Positions 16,358 through 26,035 of a stretch of 64,000 nt of DNA are shown here, piece by piece (the first letter of the stretch is position 1; every line of letters begins with the position of its first letter). This stretch comes from Paenibacillus tundrae (GTDB taxonomy: Bacteria > Bacillota > Bacilli > Paenibacillales > Paenibacillaceae), in the NCBI RefSeq assembly GCF_036884255.1, contig NZ_CP145605.1, forward strand, positions 1,054,001 to 1,118,000, in the 5' to 3' direction. The notes beneath the pieces were generated by a model. It was not told where the DNA came from and made no database searches. It was given only the letters and a program-made list of their open reading frames with translations. A program made the translations under genes and the position numbers.

Positions 16358-18368
16358 GCACCAGATCATGGAGGATCTGATTAATGCATTTCTGGCAGAG
16401 GGGCTATTGCCGCTTTCCGGCAATACCTTGATTGAATTGTCTGCTGCTCCAGAGAAAATCCGCCGAATGATGGAACCGTATCAGATCGGGCAGCGGGCAG
16501 GTTGGCCGAAGGATCAAACGTTGGGTAGACAAGAACGCACATTGGAAAACCAGCGTACGTTTGCAGAAGAAGGGGCATTGGAAGGACAGCGGACGTTGGA
16601 AGAGAGAAGGCTGTTGAACGATGAACAGTCACTTCGAGAAGAGGGAAATAGGTCGTCTCATGCTGGATTACAGTGGGAAGATGCTAGAAGCATAAAGGCT
16701 GGCCAAGCTCCTAAGTTTCTAGTTCATCTGGAAGGGATCGTATTCATGGTTCAGTCTAGCATTAGGCAGGGCAAACAGTGGGTACAGGGCTCCCCGATAT
16801 ATACTCAAAACACTGAAGGTGAATGGATTATGCTCTCTACACCGTTAGCCGTTGGACATGCTGTACTGCGGCTCGCACTTTCGGACGAAGCTTATGCGCA
16901 TCCAGGCGTAGCTGAATTTGTGGATAGCATCGAGACGGCAACTGAGCAGTTGGCCTTGGGGCTAGAACAAGTGGATCAGCTGCATAACGTGAAGCCTTCC
17001 AATGCCTACGAGTGGTTCATTAAGGGAGAACGAATTGCGGCATTACGGGATCGGCCTTTCCATCCAACATCCAAAGCAAAGATTGGTTTCACGGAAAAGG
17101 ATGTTCGTCGTTATGCAGCAGAATTCGGAGAGAAGATACCTCTGCGCTGGGTTGCAGTGCGTAAGGATGTCGTGCAACAAGGATGTGAAGATAACAAGGC
17201 GATATCAACACTTGATATATTGGATGAACCCCAGCGAAAGATGGTGGAGGAGGCATTCCAGCGTAATGGAATTGATCTGAAAACATATATGCCTATGCCG
17301 GTTCATCCGTGGCAATTGGAGAACATCATTCTCCCGCGTTATGCAGCGGAGTTCAAGGATCGCACGATCCTTGTGCTTGATGTAGAAGCTGGTGAGGTTC
17401 AGGCGACATCTTCTCTTCGCTCGATGTCTTCTGTGACAGCATCAACTTATATGTTGAAGCTTCCTGTCAGCGTGTTGTCTCTTGGCGCGGCACGTTATCT
17501 TCCGGTCGTTAAGCTATTGAATGGTTTGGCTGGAGAACGGATGTTACGTCAGGCGGTCGCTTGTGATGATTCCCTTGCCGGGAAAGTGTTCTTATGCCAA
17601 GAACAGAACTGGTGGGGCTACATGCCCGAAACGATGGGGCTATTTGATGATCATCCTCGCCATCTTGCAGCTCAGATACGGATCTATCCGCCAGAGCTTC
17701 TGCAGGAAGGGGTGAAAGTCATCCCGATGGCTGCCCTTGGGGTGTCACTGGATGGTCGACATCTGCTATCCGAGCTATTAGGTGAGGAGCTATCGAAAGA
17801 TGATGTGATTGCCTTTTACACCAAGCTGGCTGGGTTATTTTATGATGTGGTCATGCGGCTCTTCAAGGTAGGAGTTGTCCCTGAAATCCATGGACAGAAC
17901 TGCTGTGTGGTCTTGCGTAATCAGCAGGTGAAGGGGCTGTTGTTCCGTGACCACGATTCCGTGCGATTGCATCAACCTTACCTGGACAAGCATGGTATCG
18001 CTGATCCGGCGTATTGGATTAGACCGGGATACTCTAATAGTCTGTATAATGAGACGATTGAGAAGCTTATCTTTTATGTGCAATCTTTAGGGACACAGGT
18101 CAATCTGGCTGCCATTATTGAGGCACTCGTTGCAGTCTATGATCTGCCTGAAGCAAAGTTATGGGACATTACGGAGCAGATGTGGAAGGAAGCGTTACAC
18201 CGTGTGCAGCTTCCGGAGGCTGACCGGGCTGAGCTATTCCGCCTAATATTTCAGAGGCGGGAATGGCCCGCGAAGTTAGTTGTCCGTCCGCTGTTAGAAG
18301 CGGATGGGGTGCCTGGGGCAATGCCATCGGGCAAAGGCGCGGGGCATAATCCTTTTTACATTGGATGA
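16317..18368 (+). CDS. IucA/IucC-family NIS synthetase with a charged low-complexity insertion
   Basis: 683 residues from the ATG at 16317, which has GAGGGA upstream but lies 41 bases inside the decarboxylase gene. Motifs: DRPFHPTSKAKIGFTEKDVRRY, PMPVHPWQLENI, TSSLRSMSSVTASTYMLKLPVS, EIHGQNCCVVL and FRDHDSVRLHQPYL, ending AGHNPFY. It is a complete third NIS synthetase. Residues about 58-115 are an insertion rich in E, Q, R and L with a degenerate repeat (RTLE, RTFAEEGALEGQRTLEERR) not expected in the family. Three synthetases match the three of the sbn pathway. Confidence 0.87.
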   Translation: MSTVMKLSSLQAAEHQIMEDLINAFLAEGLLPLSGNTLIELSAAPEKIRRMMEPYQIGQRAGWPKDQTLGRQERTLENQRTFAEEGALEGQRTLEERRLLNDEQSLREEGNRSSHAGLQWEDARSIKAGQAPKFLVHLEGIVFMVQSSIRQGKQWVQGSPIYTQNTEGEWIMLSTPLAVGHAVLRLALSDEAYAHPGVAEFVDSIETATEQLALGLEQVDQLHNVKPSNAYEWFIKGERIAALRDRPFHPTSKAKIGFTEKDVRRYAAEFGEKIPLRWVAVRKDVVQQGCEDNKAISTLDILDEPQRKMVEEAFQRNGIDLKTYMPMPVHPWQLENIILPRYAAEFKDRTILVLDVEAGEVQATSSLRSMSSVTASTYMLKLPVSVLSLGAARYLPVVKLLNGLAGERMLRQAVACDDSLAGKVFLCQEQNWWGYMPETMGLFDDHPRHLAAQIRIYPPELLQEGVKVIPMAALGVSLDGRHLLSELLGEELSKDDVIAFYTKLAGLFYDVVMRLFKVGVVPEIHGQNCCVVLRNQQVKGLLFRDHDSVRLHQPYLDKHGIADPAYWIRPGYSNSLYNETIEKLIFYVQSLGTQVNLAAIIEALVAVYDLPEAKLWDITEQMWKEALHRVQLPEADRAELFRLIFQRREWPAKLVVRPLLEADGVPGAMPSGKGAGHNPFYIG

Positions 18369-18382
18369 AATAAGAGGATTGG

Positions 18383-18413
18383 GGTGATCTGGCTCTGCCG
18401 GGTTGCCTTTTTT
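18383..18413 (+). terminator. Terminator of the NIS operon
   Basis: Ten-bp stem with wobble pairs (18383-18392 with 18398-18407), short loop and T6 at 18408-18413, 14 bases after the last stop codon of the operon. Confidence 0.75.
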
Positions 18414-18555
18414 GCGGTTATGCAGGTGTGTATAAATTGTTCGTTTTATATTCAATCCTATGCAGTCACTAGATGGATCAGATGGTATAATCGGGTAGAG
18501 TAGGTGGGCTTATGTGACGATGATCGAAAAGGTTATCGGTGTAGCTTCATTTTTT

Positions 18556-18570
18556 ATGTAAACGCAATCA
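18556..18570. promoter_or_regulatory. Candidate CcpA cre site before the GH2 gene
   Basis: ATGTAAACGCAATCA fits the catabolite-responsive-element consensus WTGNAANCGNWNNCW at every specified position, 26 bases upstream of the GH2 start. This placement suggests carbon catabolite repression. Confidence 0.6.
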
Positions 18571-18595
18571 TATTGGGACAGGATGTGACAGAGCG

Positions 18596-21500
18596 ATGAA
18601 TTCGAGAAAACTCTTTAATGATGGATGGGCATTCGCCAAAAGTGGACTAGATGTTACGGAGCCTGGGGGATTAACGTTCGAACCTGTGGAGCTTCCGCAT
18701 GATTGGTTAATTTATAACACATTGGATCTGTATGAGGATAGTATTGGCTGGTATCGCAAGTCGTTCCAGGTTACGAAGGATGATAAGCACAGAATGTTGT
18801 GTTTTGACGGGGTGTATATGGATTCATCCGTGTATGTGAATGGGCAGTTGGTAGGGGAATGGAAGTATGGGTATTCTGCGTTTGAACACGAGATTACAGC
18901 GGCCTTGGTCGAGGGAGATAATGAAATCATCGTCAAGGTGGTGCATCAGAGCCCTAACAGCAGGTGGTACTCGGGCGCGGGGATCTATCGTAATGTATGG
19001 CTGAAAACGAGGGATCACAATCATATCGTCACCAATGGTACGTATGTATCCATGCAGAAGCAGTCCGATGGCTGGCAGGTTGAAGTGGATACAGATGTCG
19101 TTATTGATCGGGACGCACAGCTTATGCACACACTGCTCTATGAGGGCAAGGTTGTAGCAACCACAACGGCGGCTGTGACGCTGGATACTCAGCAAGTTGA
19201 GGATGGTTATATAGCTAATGCTGGTTATGATAGTAAATCTAGCAATGCTAGTACTATTACGAATCGCCAGCAATTTGTAGTAGAGAACCCGAATCTGTGG
19301 GGTACGGAAGAACCGCATCTCTATCAATTGGTGACCGATTTACAGGTGGCGTCAGTGGATCACGACCAGACTCACGCTGCAGCTCAAGCTCAAGCTGAGG
19401 CTGAGGCGGGGACTGAGAGTCCAACTGAAAACCAGAATGCTCAGACGCAGATACAGCATCAGGGTAGCCTAGGTTATGAAACGATAGAGAGTTTCACCCA
19501 AAACGTTGGTTTCCGAGAAGTTAGGTTTGATCCGCAGGATGGCTTCTTGCTGAATGGGGTCAAAATGAAAATGAACGGTGTCTGCGAACACCATGATCTG
19601 GGTGCTTTGGGTGCAGCATTCAATCTTGTCGCTCTGCGTAGAAGGTTTGAGTTGTTACAGGATATGGGTGTTAATGCCATTCGAACCGCTCATAATATGC
19701 CTGCCAAAGAGTTCATGGAGCTTGCTGATGAGATGGGCATGCTGGTTGTTTCAGAAGCTTTTGACATGTGGGAGCGTGCCAAGACCCCTTACGATTATGC
19801 GAGATTCTTCCCAGAGTGGGCGCATACGGATGTAAAGAGCTGGGTTATGCGTGACCGCAACCATCCAAGCTTGATGATGTGGAGTATTGGTAATGAGATC
19901 TATGATACGCATGCAGATGAGCGGGGACAGGAAGTCACCCGGATGCTGATGGATTATGTGCTGGAATTCGATCCGAAGCATAATGCGCGTGTTACGATTG
20001 GTTCGAACTATATGCCTTGGGAAAATGCACAGAAATGTGCGGATATCGTGAAGCTTGCGGGATATAATTACGCGGAAAAATATTATGATAAGCACCATGA
20101 GGAACATCCGGACTGGATTATCTATGGCAGTGAGACGGCATCTGTGGTGCAGAGTCGGGGAATCTATCATTTCCCATTCGAGCAATCCATTCTGGCTGAT
20201 GATGATGAGCAGTGCTCCGCGCTGGGAAACAGTACAACAAGCTGGGGAGCGAAGTCGGCAGAGGCGTGTATTTTGGCAGAACGGGATACCCCTTATTCGC
20301 TGGGACAGTTCCTGTGGACAGGATTCGATTATATCGGTGAGCCAACACCGTATCATACAAAGAACTCTTATTTTGGACAGATTGATACGGCAACTTTCCC
20401 GAAAGACTCCTATTATATCTACCAATCAGCATGGACGGATTACAAAAAGGCTCCAATGGTGCACCTATTCCCGTACTGGGATTTCAGCCCTGGTCAGGTC
20501 ATTGATGTACGCGTGTGCAGTAACGCGCCAAAGATTGAACTGCAGCTTAATGGTGATACGATCGGCACGTATAACATTGACCATGCTCATGGAAAACAGC
20601 TTGTTGGCTGGTGGAAAGTGCCTTATGTCGCTGGTGAGCTGAAGGCGATTGCGTACGATGAAGTGGGCAATGTGATTGCAACCGATGTTCAGCGATCTTA
20701 CAAGGATGCACAGGCTGTTCGTCTTCAAGCAGACCGTGAGCAATTAACTGCGAATGGGAAGGATCTTATTTTTGTCGAGATCAATGTGGAAGATGAGGAT
20801 AGCAACCTGGTGCAAAACGCCAACAATCGTGTGCAGGTACGCGTGACGGGTGCAGGACGTTTGTTAGGGCTGGATAACGGGGATAGTACGGATTATGATC
20901 CTTACAAGGGGACAAGCCGCAGGTTGTTCAGTGGCAAACTAATGGCAATCATTGGCGCAACGAATGAACCCGGAACAGTGAAGATCGAGGTGTCCTCGGA
21001 AGGGCTAGTAGGGGCATCTGCGGAATTCCAAGCTGTGCATGTGAATGCAGGTACCGATGCTTCTGAGAATAGTACTCCGGGAATCCATGTTCAAGAATTA
21101 AATGATCAGGAAAGCGATGCTCAGGATACGAAAGTACAGGCTGTATTCGATCGTAATGAGGAACGGGCTATTCATACCGGCAAAGCAGAAGAAATTCCTT
21201 TGCGCAAAATTGAGATTGTAAGCCCAGAAGGACAGTTGTTAGACCCTTCAACGCCAGCAATGGTGGTGCAAGCGAAGTTGTACCCGGAGAATACATCGTA
21301 CCGAGATATCGAATGGTCTGTGGTGAATGATGCGGGAATTGAGTCGAACATTTCCAAAGTAGAATTGCTCGATTCGGACTCGGTTGGGAATTCGGCTGAA
21401 GCAGGCCAAGTGAAGGTAACTGCGCTGGGAGATGGTGCATTCCGCCTTCGAGCTACGAGTAAGAACGGCACGGACAAGATCAAACTGATCTCCCAGCTTG

Positions 21501-22288
21501 AATTCACTGCCACCGGACTTGGAACGGCATATCACGATCCATACGCCTTTATCTCCGGTGGGCTCTATGATTATTCGAAGGGCGACGTGGGCAATGGGAA
21601 CGAACGTGGTGTAGCGACGAGCCGAGATGGGGAGACACATGTGGGCTTCCGCAATATCGACTTCGGTGCATATGGTTCGGATACCATTACGATTCCGATC
21701 TTTGCTCTATCGAATGAAGAGTATCCCATTCAGATCTGGGAAGGTATGCCTGGTGAAGAGGGAAGCACATTGATTGCTGATGTGGTATATCAGAAGGAAT
21801 CCAGATGGAATGTGTACCAGGAAGACACGTATACGTTATCCAAACGGCTGCGTGGAATTACATCGATTTGTTTTGTACTGAAGCAGAAGATTCACATCAA
21901 GGGCTTTACCTTTGAACGCCAAAGCCGAGCCTTTGAGCAGAATGCCGCTGCATCGTGTGACCAGCTGTATGGAGATACGTTTACGATTCAAGGGGATTCG
22001 GTTGAGGGGATCGGGAACAATGTCTCACTGGAGTTCGATCAAATGGACTTCACGGCAGCAGGTACATCCAAACTTGTAATCTGCGGTCATTCGCCTATCG
22101 ACAAAAACACGATTCATATTCGTTTCTCAGGACCGGATGGGCAGAGCAATCAGCTCGTCGAGTTCACACAGTCAGAAGGGTATGAGGAGCGAGTGTTTGA
22201 GCTTGAACAGGTGACAGGTGTGCAAAAGGTGACCTTTATCTTCCTGCCAGGCAGTCAGTTTGACTTTGGCTGGTTCCGTTTTGAGTGA
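18596..22288 (+). CDS. Large GH2-family glycoside hydrolase (beta-galactosidase type)
   Basis: 1230 residues, no signal peptide. Order: GH2 sugar-binding domain (RKLFNDGWAFAKSG; SRWYSGAGIYRNVWL), immunoglobulin-like domain, TIM barrel from about 310 with acid/base E434 in SIGNEIYD and nucleophile E513 in YGSETAS, a DUF4982-like domain (PYWDFSPGQVIDVRVCSN), then Ig-like modules and a C-terminal beta-sandwich possibly binding sugar. Two low-complexity stretches interrupt it: A/Q/E-rich at about 250-292, and an acidic one at about 818-860. Related proteins act on beta-galactosides or similar glycans; the exact substrate is not visible. A cre site and separate terminator upstream show independence from the siderophore operon. 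Confidence 0.9.
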   Translation: MNSRKLFNDGWAFAKSGLDVTEPGGLTFEPVELPHDWLIYNTLDLYEDSIGWYRKSFQVTKDDKHRMLCFDGVYMDSSVYVNGQLVGEWKYGYSAFEHEITAALVEGDNEIIVKVVHQSPNSRWYSGAGIYRNVWLKTRDHNHIVTNGTYVSMQKQSDGWQVEVDTDVVIDRDAQLMHTLLYEGKVVATTTAAVTLDTQQVEDGYIANAGYDSKSSNASTITNRQQFVVENPNLWGTEEPHLYQLVTDLQVASVDHDQTHAAAQAQAEAEAGTESPTENQNAQTQIQHQGSLGYETIESFTQNVGFREVRFDPQDGFLLNGVKMKMNGVCEHHDLGALGAAFNLVALRRRFELLQDMGVNAIRTAHNMPAKEFMELADEMGMLVVSEAFDMWERAKTPYDYARFFPEWAHTDVKSWVMRDRNHPSLMMWSIGNEIYDTHADERGQEVTRMLMDYVLEFDPKHNARVTIGSNYMPWENAQKCADIVKLAGYNYAEKYYDKHHEEHPDWIIYGSETASVVQSRGIYHFPFEQSILADDDEQCSALGNSTTSWGAKSAEACILAERDTPYSLGQFLWTGFDYIGEPTPYHTKNSYFGQIDTATFPKDSYYIYQSAWTDYKKAPMVHLFPYWDFSPGQVIDVRVCSNAPKIELQLNGDTIGTYNIDHAHGKQLVGWWKVPYVAGELKAIAYDEVGNVIATDVQRSYKDAQAVRLQADREQLTANGKDLIFVEINVEDEDSNLVQNANNRVQVRVTGAGRLLGLDNGDSTDYDPYKGTSRRLFSGKLMAIIGATNEPGTVKIEVSSEGLVGASAEFQAVHVNAGTDASENSTPGIHVQELNDQESDAQDTKVQAVFDRNEERAIHTGKAEEIPLRKIEIVSPEGQLLDPSTPAMVVQAKLYPENTSYRDIEWSVVNDAGIESNISKVELLDSDSVGNSAEAGQVKVTALGDGAFRLRATSKNGTDKIKLISQLEFTATGLGTAYHDPYAFISGGLYDYSKGDVGNGNERGVATSRDGETHVGFRNIDFGAYGSDTITIPIFALSNEEYPIQIWEGMPGEEGSTLIADVVYQKESRWNVYQEDTYTLSKRLRGITSICFVLKQKIHIKGFTFERQSRAFEQNAAASCDQLYGDTFTIQGDSVEGIGNNVSLEFDQMDFTAAGTSKLVICGHSPIDKNTIHIRFSGPDGQSNQLVEFTQSEGYEERVFELEQVTGVQKVTFIFLPGSQFDFGWFRFE

Positions 22289-22470
22289 TGAAGAACCCGG
22301 TAACAAATGTGACTTTGGTTAACGTCAAGGATGACCGAAACTACAATTACGAGAAGATTTTCAATCTTAAGAGTTACCCTCAGATTTTAGTTTTTCAGGA
22401 CAACAAGGTCATCATGGAATCAAGTGAGCCGCAAGACATTATTGATTTCCTAGAAAAAAAGAATGATTAA
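22288..22470 (+). pseudogene. C-terminal remnant of a thioredoxin-like lipoprotein
   Basis: About 60 codons beginning at the ATG that overlaps the GH2 stop (TGATG). The product is clearly related to the second half of the thioredoxin-like lipoprotein at 27689-28069: NYEKIFNLKSYPQILVFQDN here against DYEKIFDLNTYPVILVFEKN there. Signal peptide, lipobox and N-terminal half are missing, and there is no proper ribosome binding site. It is most likely a truncated duplicate; a translationally coupled micro-protein is possible but less likely. Confidence 0.65.
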
Positions 22471-22621
22471 CGTCTTTCCAAAGTAGTGCAGCAGAGTAAA
22501 CCCCTTCAATTAAACGTCTCCTTTAAGAGGCTGTTCACTTGTAGGGGATTCTTTGTGTTTTTTTGAACTCATGATAAAGTAAGGAAAACGTACCTTATGA
22601 AGATGAAGAGGGGTAGTCCTG

Positions 22622-23215
22622 ATGACCGACAGCAGATTTAATCCGAAGGTTGATGAGTATTTAAGCAAAGCCAAGACGTGGAAGGAAGAAACGGTGAGAC
22701 TCCGGGAGATTATTTTGGACTGTGGGTTGACCGAGGATTACAAGTGGATGCATCCATGCTACACGGTTCAGAACAAAAACGTGGTGTTGATCCATGGCTT
22801 CAAAGAATACTGTGCGCTTTTGTTTCATAAGGGAGCCCTGTTGAAGGATACAGAGGGAATCTTAGTGCAACAGACGAATAATGTACAGGCTGCCCGCCAG
22901 ATTCGATTCACCAATGTTGAGCAAATAGATGAAATGGAACACCTGATAAAAGCATATATTCAAGAGGCCGTTGAGATTGAAAAGTCCGGCCAGAAGGTGG
23001 AAATGAAGCAAACGGCAGAGTATGCCATTCCGGAGGAACTTTCACAAAAGTTCGATGAAATGCCTGAACTGAAAACGGCATTTGAAGCTTTGACCCCTGG
23101 GAGACAAAGAGCATACATCTATTATTTCTCGGACGCTAAGCAATCGAAGACGAGAGCCTCCAGGATTGAAAAGTTTGTGAAGCCAATCCTTGATGGTAAA
23201 GGATTAAATGATTAG
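22622..23215 (+). CDS. YdeI/OmpD-associated family protein (DUF1801 type)
   Basis: 197 residues, soluble. An N-terminal DUF1801/YdhG-like domain (WKEETVRLREIILDCGLTEDYKWMHPCYT; HGFKEYCALLFHKGALL) is followed by the OmdA-type C-terminal segment (IPEELSQKFDEMPELKTAFEALTPGRQRAYIYYFSDAKQ, then TRASRIEKFV). This matches the Bacillus YdeI architecture. The biochemical role of the family is not settled. AGGGG lies ahead of the ATG. It stands alone between a gene remnant and a convergent gene. Confidence 0.85.
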   Translation: MTDSRFNPKVDEYLSKAKTWKEETVRLREIILDCGLTEDYKWMHPCYTVQNKNVVLIHGFKEYCALLFHKGALLKDTEGILVQQTNNVQAARQIRFTNVEQIDEMEHLIKAYIQEAVEIEKSGQKVEMKQTAEYAIPEELSQKFDEMPELKTAFEALTPGRQRAYIYYFSDAKQSKTRASRIEKFVKPILDGKGLND

Positions 23216-23223
23216 AGAATATG

Positions 23224-23274
23224 ATCAACAGTTGACCCAGTATCGATCATGATGCTGGGTCGATTTGTTGATGG
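23224..23274. terminator. Bidirectional hairpin between convergent genes
   Basis: Arms ATCAACA..TGACCCAG and CTGGGTCGATTTGTTGAT pair almost fully. It lies between the YdeI-like gene and the convergent RCC1-repeat gene; there is no long T-run on either strand. Confidence 0.5.
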
Positions 23275-23410
23275 AGCTGTATCATTGGAGAACTAGTATT
23301 AATTTGATGATGTATCGTTTGAAAACTTTATCATATAGATGCTGAACTTTATTGTAGTAAATGTACTTTTCGCAGTAGCGGTAGTGTTGTTATCTTTTGT
23401 TGTTGATGGA

Positions 23411-24913
23411 TTATTGTTCGTTAGTATTTATGTTCTCCGTATCTTCAATCGTCATCATGCCTCTGGTTGCTTCCCATGACACCTGCAAGCCTAAAGCTTC
23501 AAATGCTTCATAAGGTACCGTCGTTGAACCAGTATAATTATTTATCGGTTCGGGTAGTGAAATTTCTTCTTGTTGCACTGCCGTAACTTCGTCATACGTT
23601 AATTTTGCTAGCGTCATATTAGGGTAAAGTGTGATCGTTCGACCTTTATAGTTCAATAAATAAGAATCAATCGTTCCTTGTGTCTTGTGTACATCAAACC
23701 TGGCTCCAATCGCCGTAGCTATTTCTTTGGCAGGAAGCTGAACAGTCTGGGAAGTAACAACAGCACCATACATGGATTCGAAGCGTTCTCCGTTAAGGTA
23801 TACATCTGTTCCTAATGGGGCTTGTACAGGTTTATATACCATTCCACCTGATGAAGTGGCAGGTGCGCCAGCCTCCTGATATTTATCGGCACCCCATCCC
23901 CATACGCTTCCCTCAGTGGAAAGCGCCAGATTGTGAGAGTAACCTGCTGCAATATCTGTAATATTGGATAGCTGATTCACCTTGCCCTCTTTTCCCGTTA
24001 CAGTTCTACCATAGGTGTATACAGCTCCGTCTATGGTCAGTAACAGTATATATCCTGAATTAGCATCAATCTTCTTAACATCCAGTTCATGATGATAACT
24101 CGTTTTTTTACCTGTATCATCTAGACGCCAGACCTTGCCGTTCTTATCGAGAGCAAGAAGAGAGGTTTCTGTAGGTGTAACAGAGGTGATCTGGGATAGT
24201 TGTTTCACTTTCGTGGGTACAGACGGTGATGTACCTGGTTGATTGGACTCAGTCCACTTCCACACCGAACCATCTTTTTTCACGGCATATAGATCTTGAC
24301 CCGAAGCTGCAATTTGAATGATGTTGGTTAAACTGCTGATAACTTGAGGTTTCCGTGTAAGTTCTACATCTGAACTATAAACCGGACTTTTCCAAGTCCA
24401 TACAGTTCCATTACGGAGCAGAGCGGCCGATGAATACGCATCTGTAATAACTTCCTTCGCGTTGGTGATACCTTTCACTTGAGTAGGCATTCTGCCACCA
24501 CCCCACTCCCAAACGGTTCCATCCGCTCGCACAGCCGCGTTATTACCACTGCCAGAAGCTGAAATAGCGATTACATTGTCCAGCTTCGGTATGCGAATGG
24601 GGCTGTACGTATGGCGATAGCGAATGTTCTCACTAACACCCAACTCTCCAAAAAGATTGCGGCCCCATGTCCATACTGACCCATCACTTCGTAAGGCAAC
24701 TGTATAATGGTTAGCTCCTTTGATGGCTGTATAGTGAAGTGGGCTGGTGCTCTGATTAAAAGTCGAGCCTGTTTTGGCGTCATATGTAGCTGTTGGTGTT
24801 GTATGGGGCAAGTCAGCCGCTAGAACCTGCGATCCATCTGTTAATGCGGCGAGTACAATAGATGTAATTAATGTACCAGTTGCCAACGTTCTTAGGCTAA
24901 GGTTTGCGAGCAT
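23411..24913 (-). CDS. Secreted RCC1-repeat protein with C-terminal stalk domain
   Basis: 500 residues. Sec signal peptide to about residue 32, then six or seven RCC1/BLIP-II-type repeats (pattern ALRSDGSVWTWGRN, AVRADGTVWEWGG, ALSTEGSVWGWGAD) forming a beta-propeller from about 60 to 350, then a copper-amine-oxidase-N-terminal-like stalk domain (VYLNGERFESMYGAVV; STTVPYEAFEALGLQVSWE). No catalytic residues are apparent. Such propellers serve as binding modules; the extracellular partner is unknown. No sortase motif or S-layer repeats are seen. Confidence 0.85.
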   Translation of the reverse strand: MLANLSLRTLATGTLITSIVLAALTDGSQVLAADLPHTTPTATYDAKTGSTFNQSTSPLHYTAIKGANHYTVALRSDGSVWTWGRNLFGELGVSENIRYRHTYSPIRIPKLDNVIAISASGSGNNAAVRADGTVWEWGGGRMPTQVKGITNAKEVITDAYSSAALLRNGTVWTWKSPVYSSDVELTRKPQVISSLTNIIQIAASGQDLYAVKKDGSVWKWTESNQPGTSPSVPTKVKQLSQITSVTPTETSLLALDKNGKVWRLDDTGKKTSYHHELDVKKIDANSGYILLLTIDGAVYTYGRTVTGKEGKVNQLSNITDIAAGYSHNLALSTEGSVWGWGADKYQEAGAPATSSGGMVYKPVQAPLGTDVYLNGERFESMYGAVVTSQTVQLPAKEIATAIGARFDVHKTQGTIDSYLLNYKGRTITLYPNMTLAKLTYDEVTAVQQEEISLPEPINNYTGSTTVPYEAFEALGLQVSWEATRGMMTIEDTENINTNEQ

Positions 24914-25060
24914 GATAACGCCTCAATTCTTTTAAATTTTTAGTAATAAAGTTATAACGTTAGTTAGAGGTATTAAGTTATACGTGCAGCTATGAAAAGA
25001 TAATATGTTAAAGTAATAGGAATATATTGGTGTTACATGTTTGAAAGGAGATAAACTAAG

Positions 25061-25972
25061 GTGAAAATAATATATTGCAGTTCTCCGCTGGATGAGCGGA
25101 AAGTAGATGAGAGTTATGAGGAAGAGTATACATATGCGAAGCAACTAGGTCTGGATGTGGGTTTAATTCACCTGGAGTCACTGCTTGTGGATGGCAAGCC
25201 GAAGCGGGCAATTAAGAATCTAGTTGCCGCGATAGAGCCAACCCTGACGGTATACCGTGGATGGATGATGAAGCCAAGTGAATATGAGACGCTGTACAAT
25301 GCGCTTACCTCAATCAATCTGTATCTGATTAATACACCTGAGCAATATCAGCATGGCCATTATCTGCCTGATTCTTATGATCTAATTAAGCCATACACCC
25401 CACGTTCCGTTTGGATTCATCAGTCTGAGATGGACAAGTCGGCGGATTGGCTAAGAGACACAGTCCAGACGTTTGGCAAAGCGCCTATTATGGTCAAGGA
25501 TTATGTGAAATCGAGAAAGCATGAATGGCATGAAGCATGTTATATTCCAGATGCATCCGATCAGGCACACGTGCAAAAAGTGGTACAGACCTTCCTTGAG
25601 CGACAAGGCTCTGACTTAAATGAAGGACTTGTATTCAGAGAATACGCCCAGCTGGCATTCCTATCGAATCATCCGCAGAGTGGCATGCCCTTGTCCGAAG
25701 AGATGCGAGTCTTTGTCCTAGATGGCAAGCCGCTGTACGTGTCGAACTATTGGGATGAAGGAGAGGATCAGGACTTTGTCGCTCAATTAGAGTCGTTCAT
25801 GGGCATAGCGAGCACGATTCAAAGTCGTTTCTTTACGATGGATTTTGCCAAGCTCACGGACGGTTCATGGATCATTCTTGAGCTTGGAGATGGGCAAGTG
25901 GCCGGGTTACCAGATTATGCAGATGCCCAGCAATTTTATATGAATTTGAAGTCAGCAATGATTGAGGTTTAA
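25061..25972 (+). CDS. ATP-grasp domain protein (DUF4343 type)
   Basis: 303 residues from a GTG start with AAAGGAG upstream. The middle shows an ATP-grasp pattern: APIMVKDYVKSRKHEWHEACYI, LVFREYAQLAF, MRVFVLDGKPLYVSNYWDEGE, and near the end FFTMDFAKLTDGSWIILELGDGQVAG, where the E-x-x-D/N metal residues are expected. Likely a carboxylate-amine ligase or kinase-like enzyme of unknown substrate. It lies divergently from the RCC1 gene, with about 150 bases between them. Confidence 0.8.
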   Translation: MKIIYCSSPLDERKVDESYEEEYTYAKQLGLDVGLIHLESLLVDGKPKRAIKNLVAAIEPTLTVYRGWMMKPSEYETLYNALTSINLYLINTPEQYQHGHYLPDSYDLIKPYTPRSVWIHQSEMDKSADWLRDTVQTFGKAPIMVKDYVKSRKHEWHEACYIPDASDQAHVQKVVQTFLERQGSDLNEGLVFREYAQLAFLSNHPQSGMPLSEEMRVFVLDGKPLYVSNYWDEGEDQDFVAQLESFMGIASTIQSRFFTMDFAKLTDGSWIILELGDGQVAGLPDYADAQQFYMNLKSAMIEV

Positions 25973-26035
25973 TGAGTCACATTCACCGGAGTATAGAGTG
26001 TTAAATGGTATGGAGGTTAGGAGGAGGGATATGCG

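Noticed and set aside
6588..18368. Direct assignment of the operon as staphyloferrin B biosynthesis
   Set aside because: The SbnA/SbnB diaminopropionate genes and SbnI are absent, and a diaminobutyrate aminotransferase and an ATP-grasp ligase are present, so the product is probably different.
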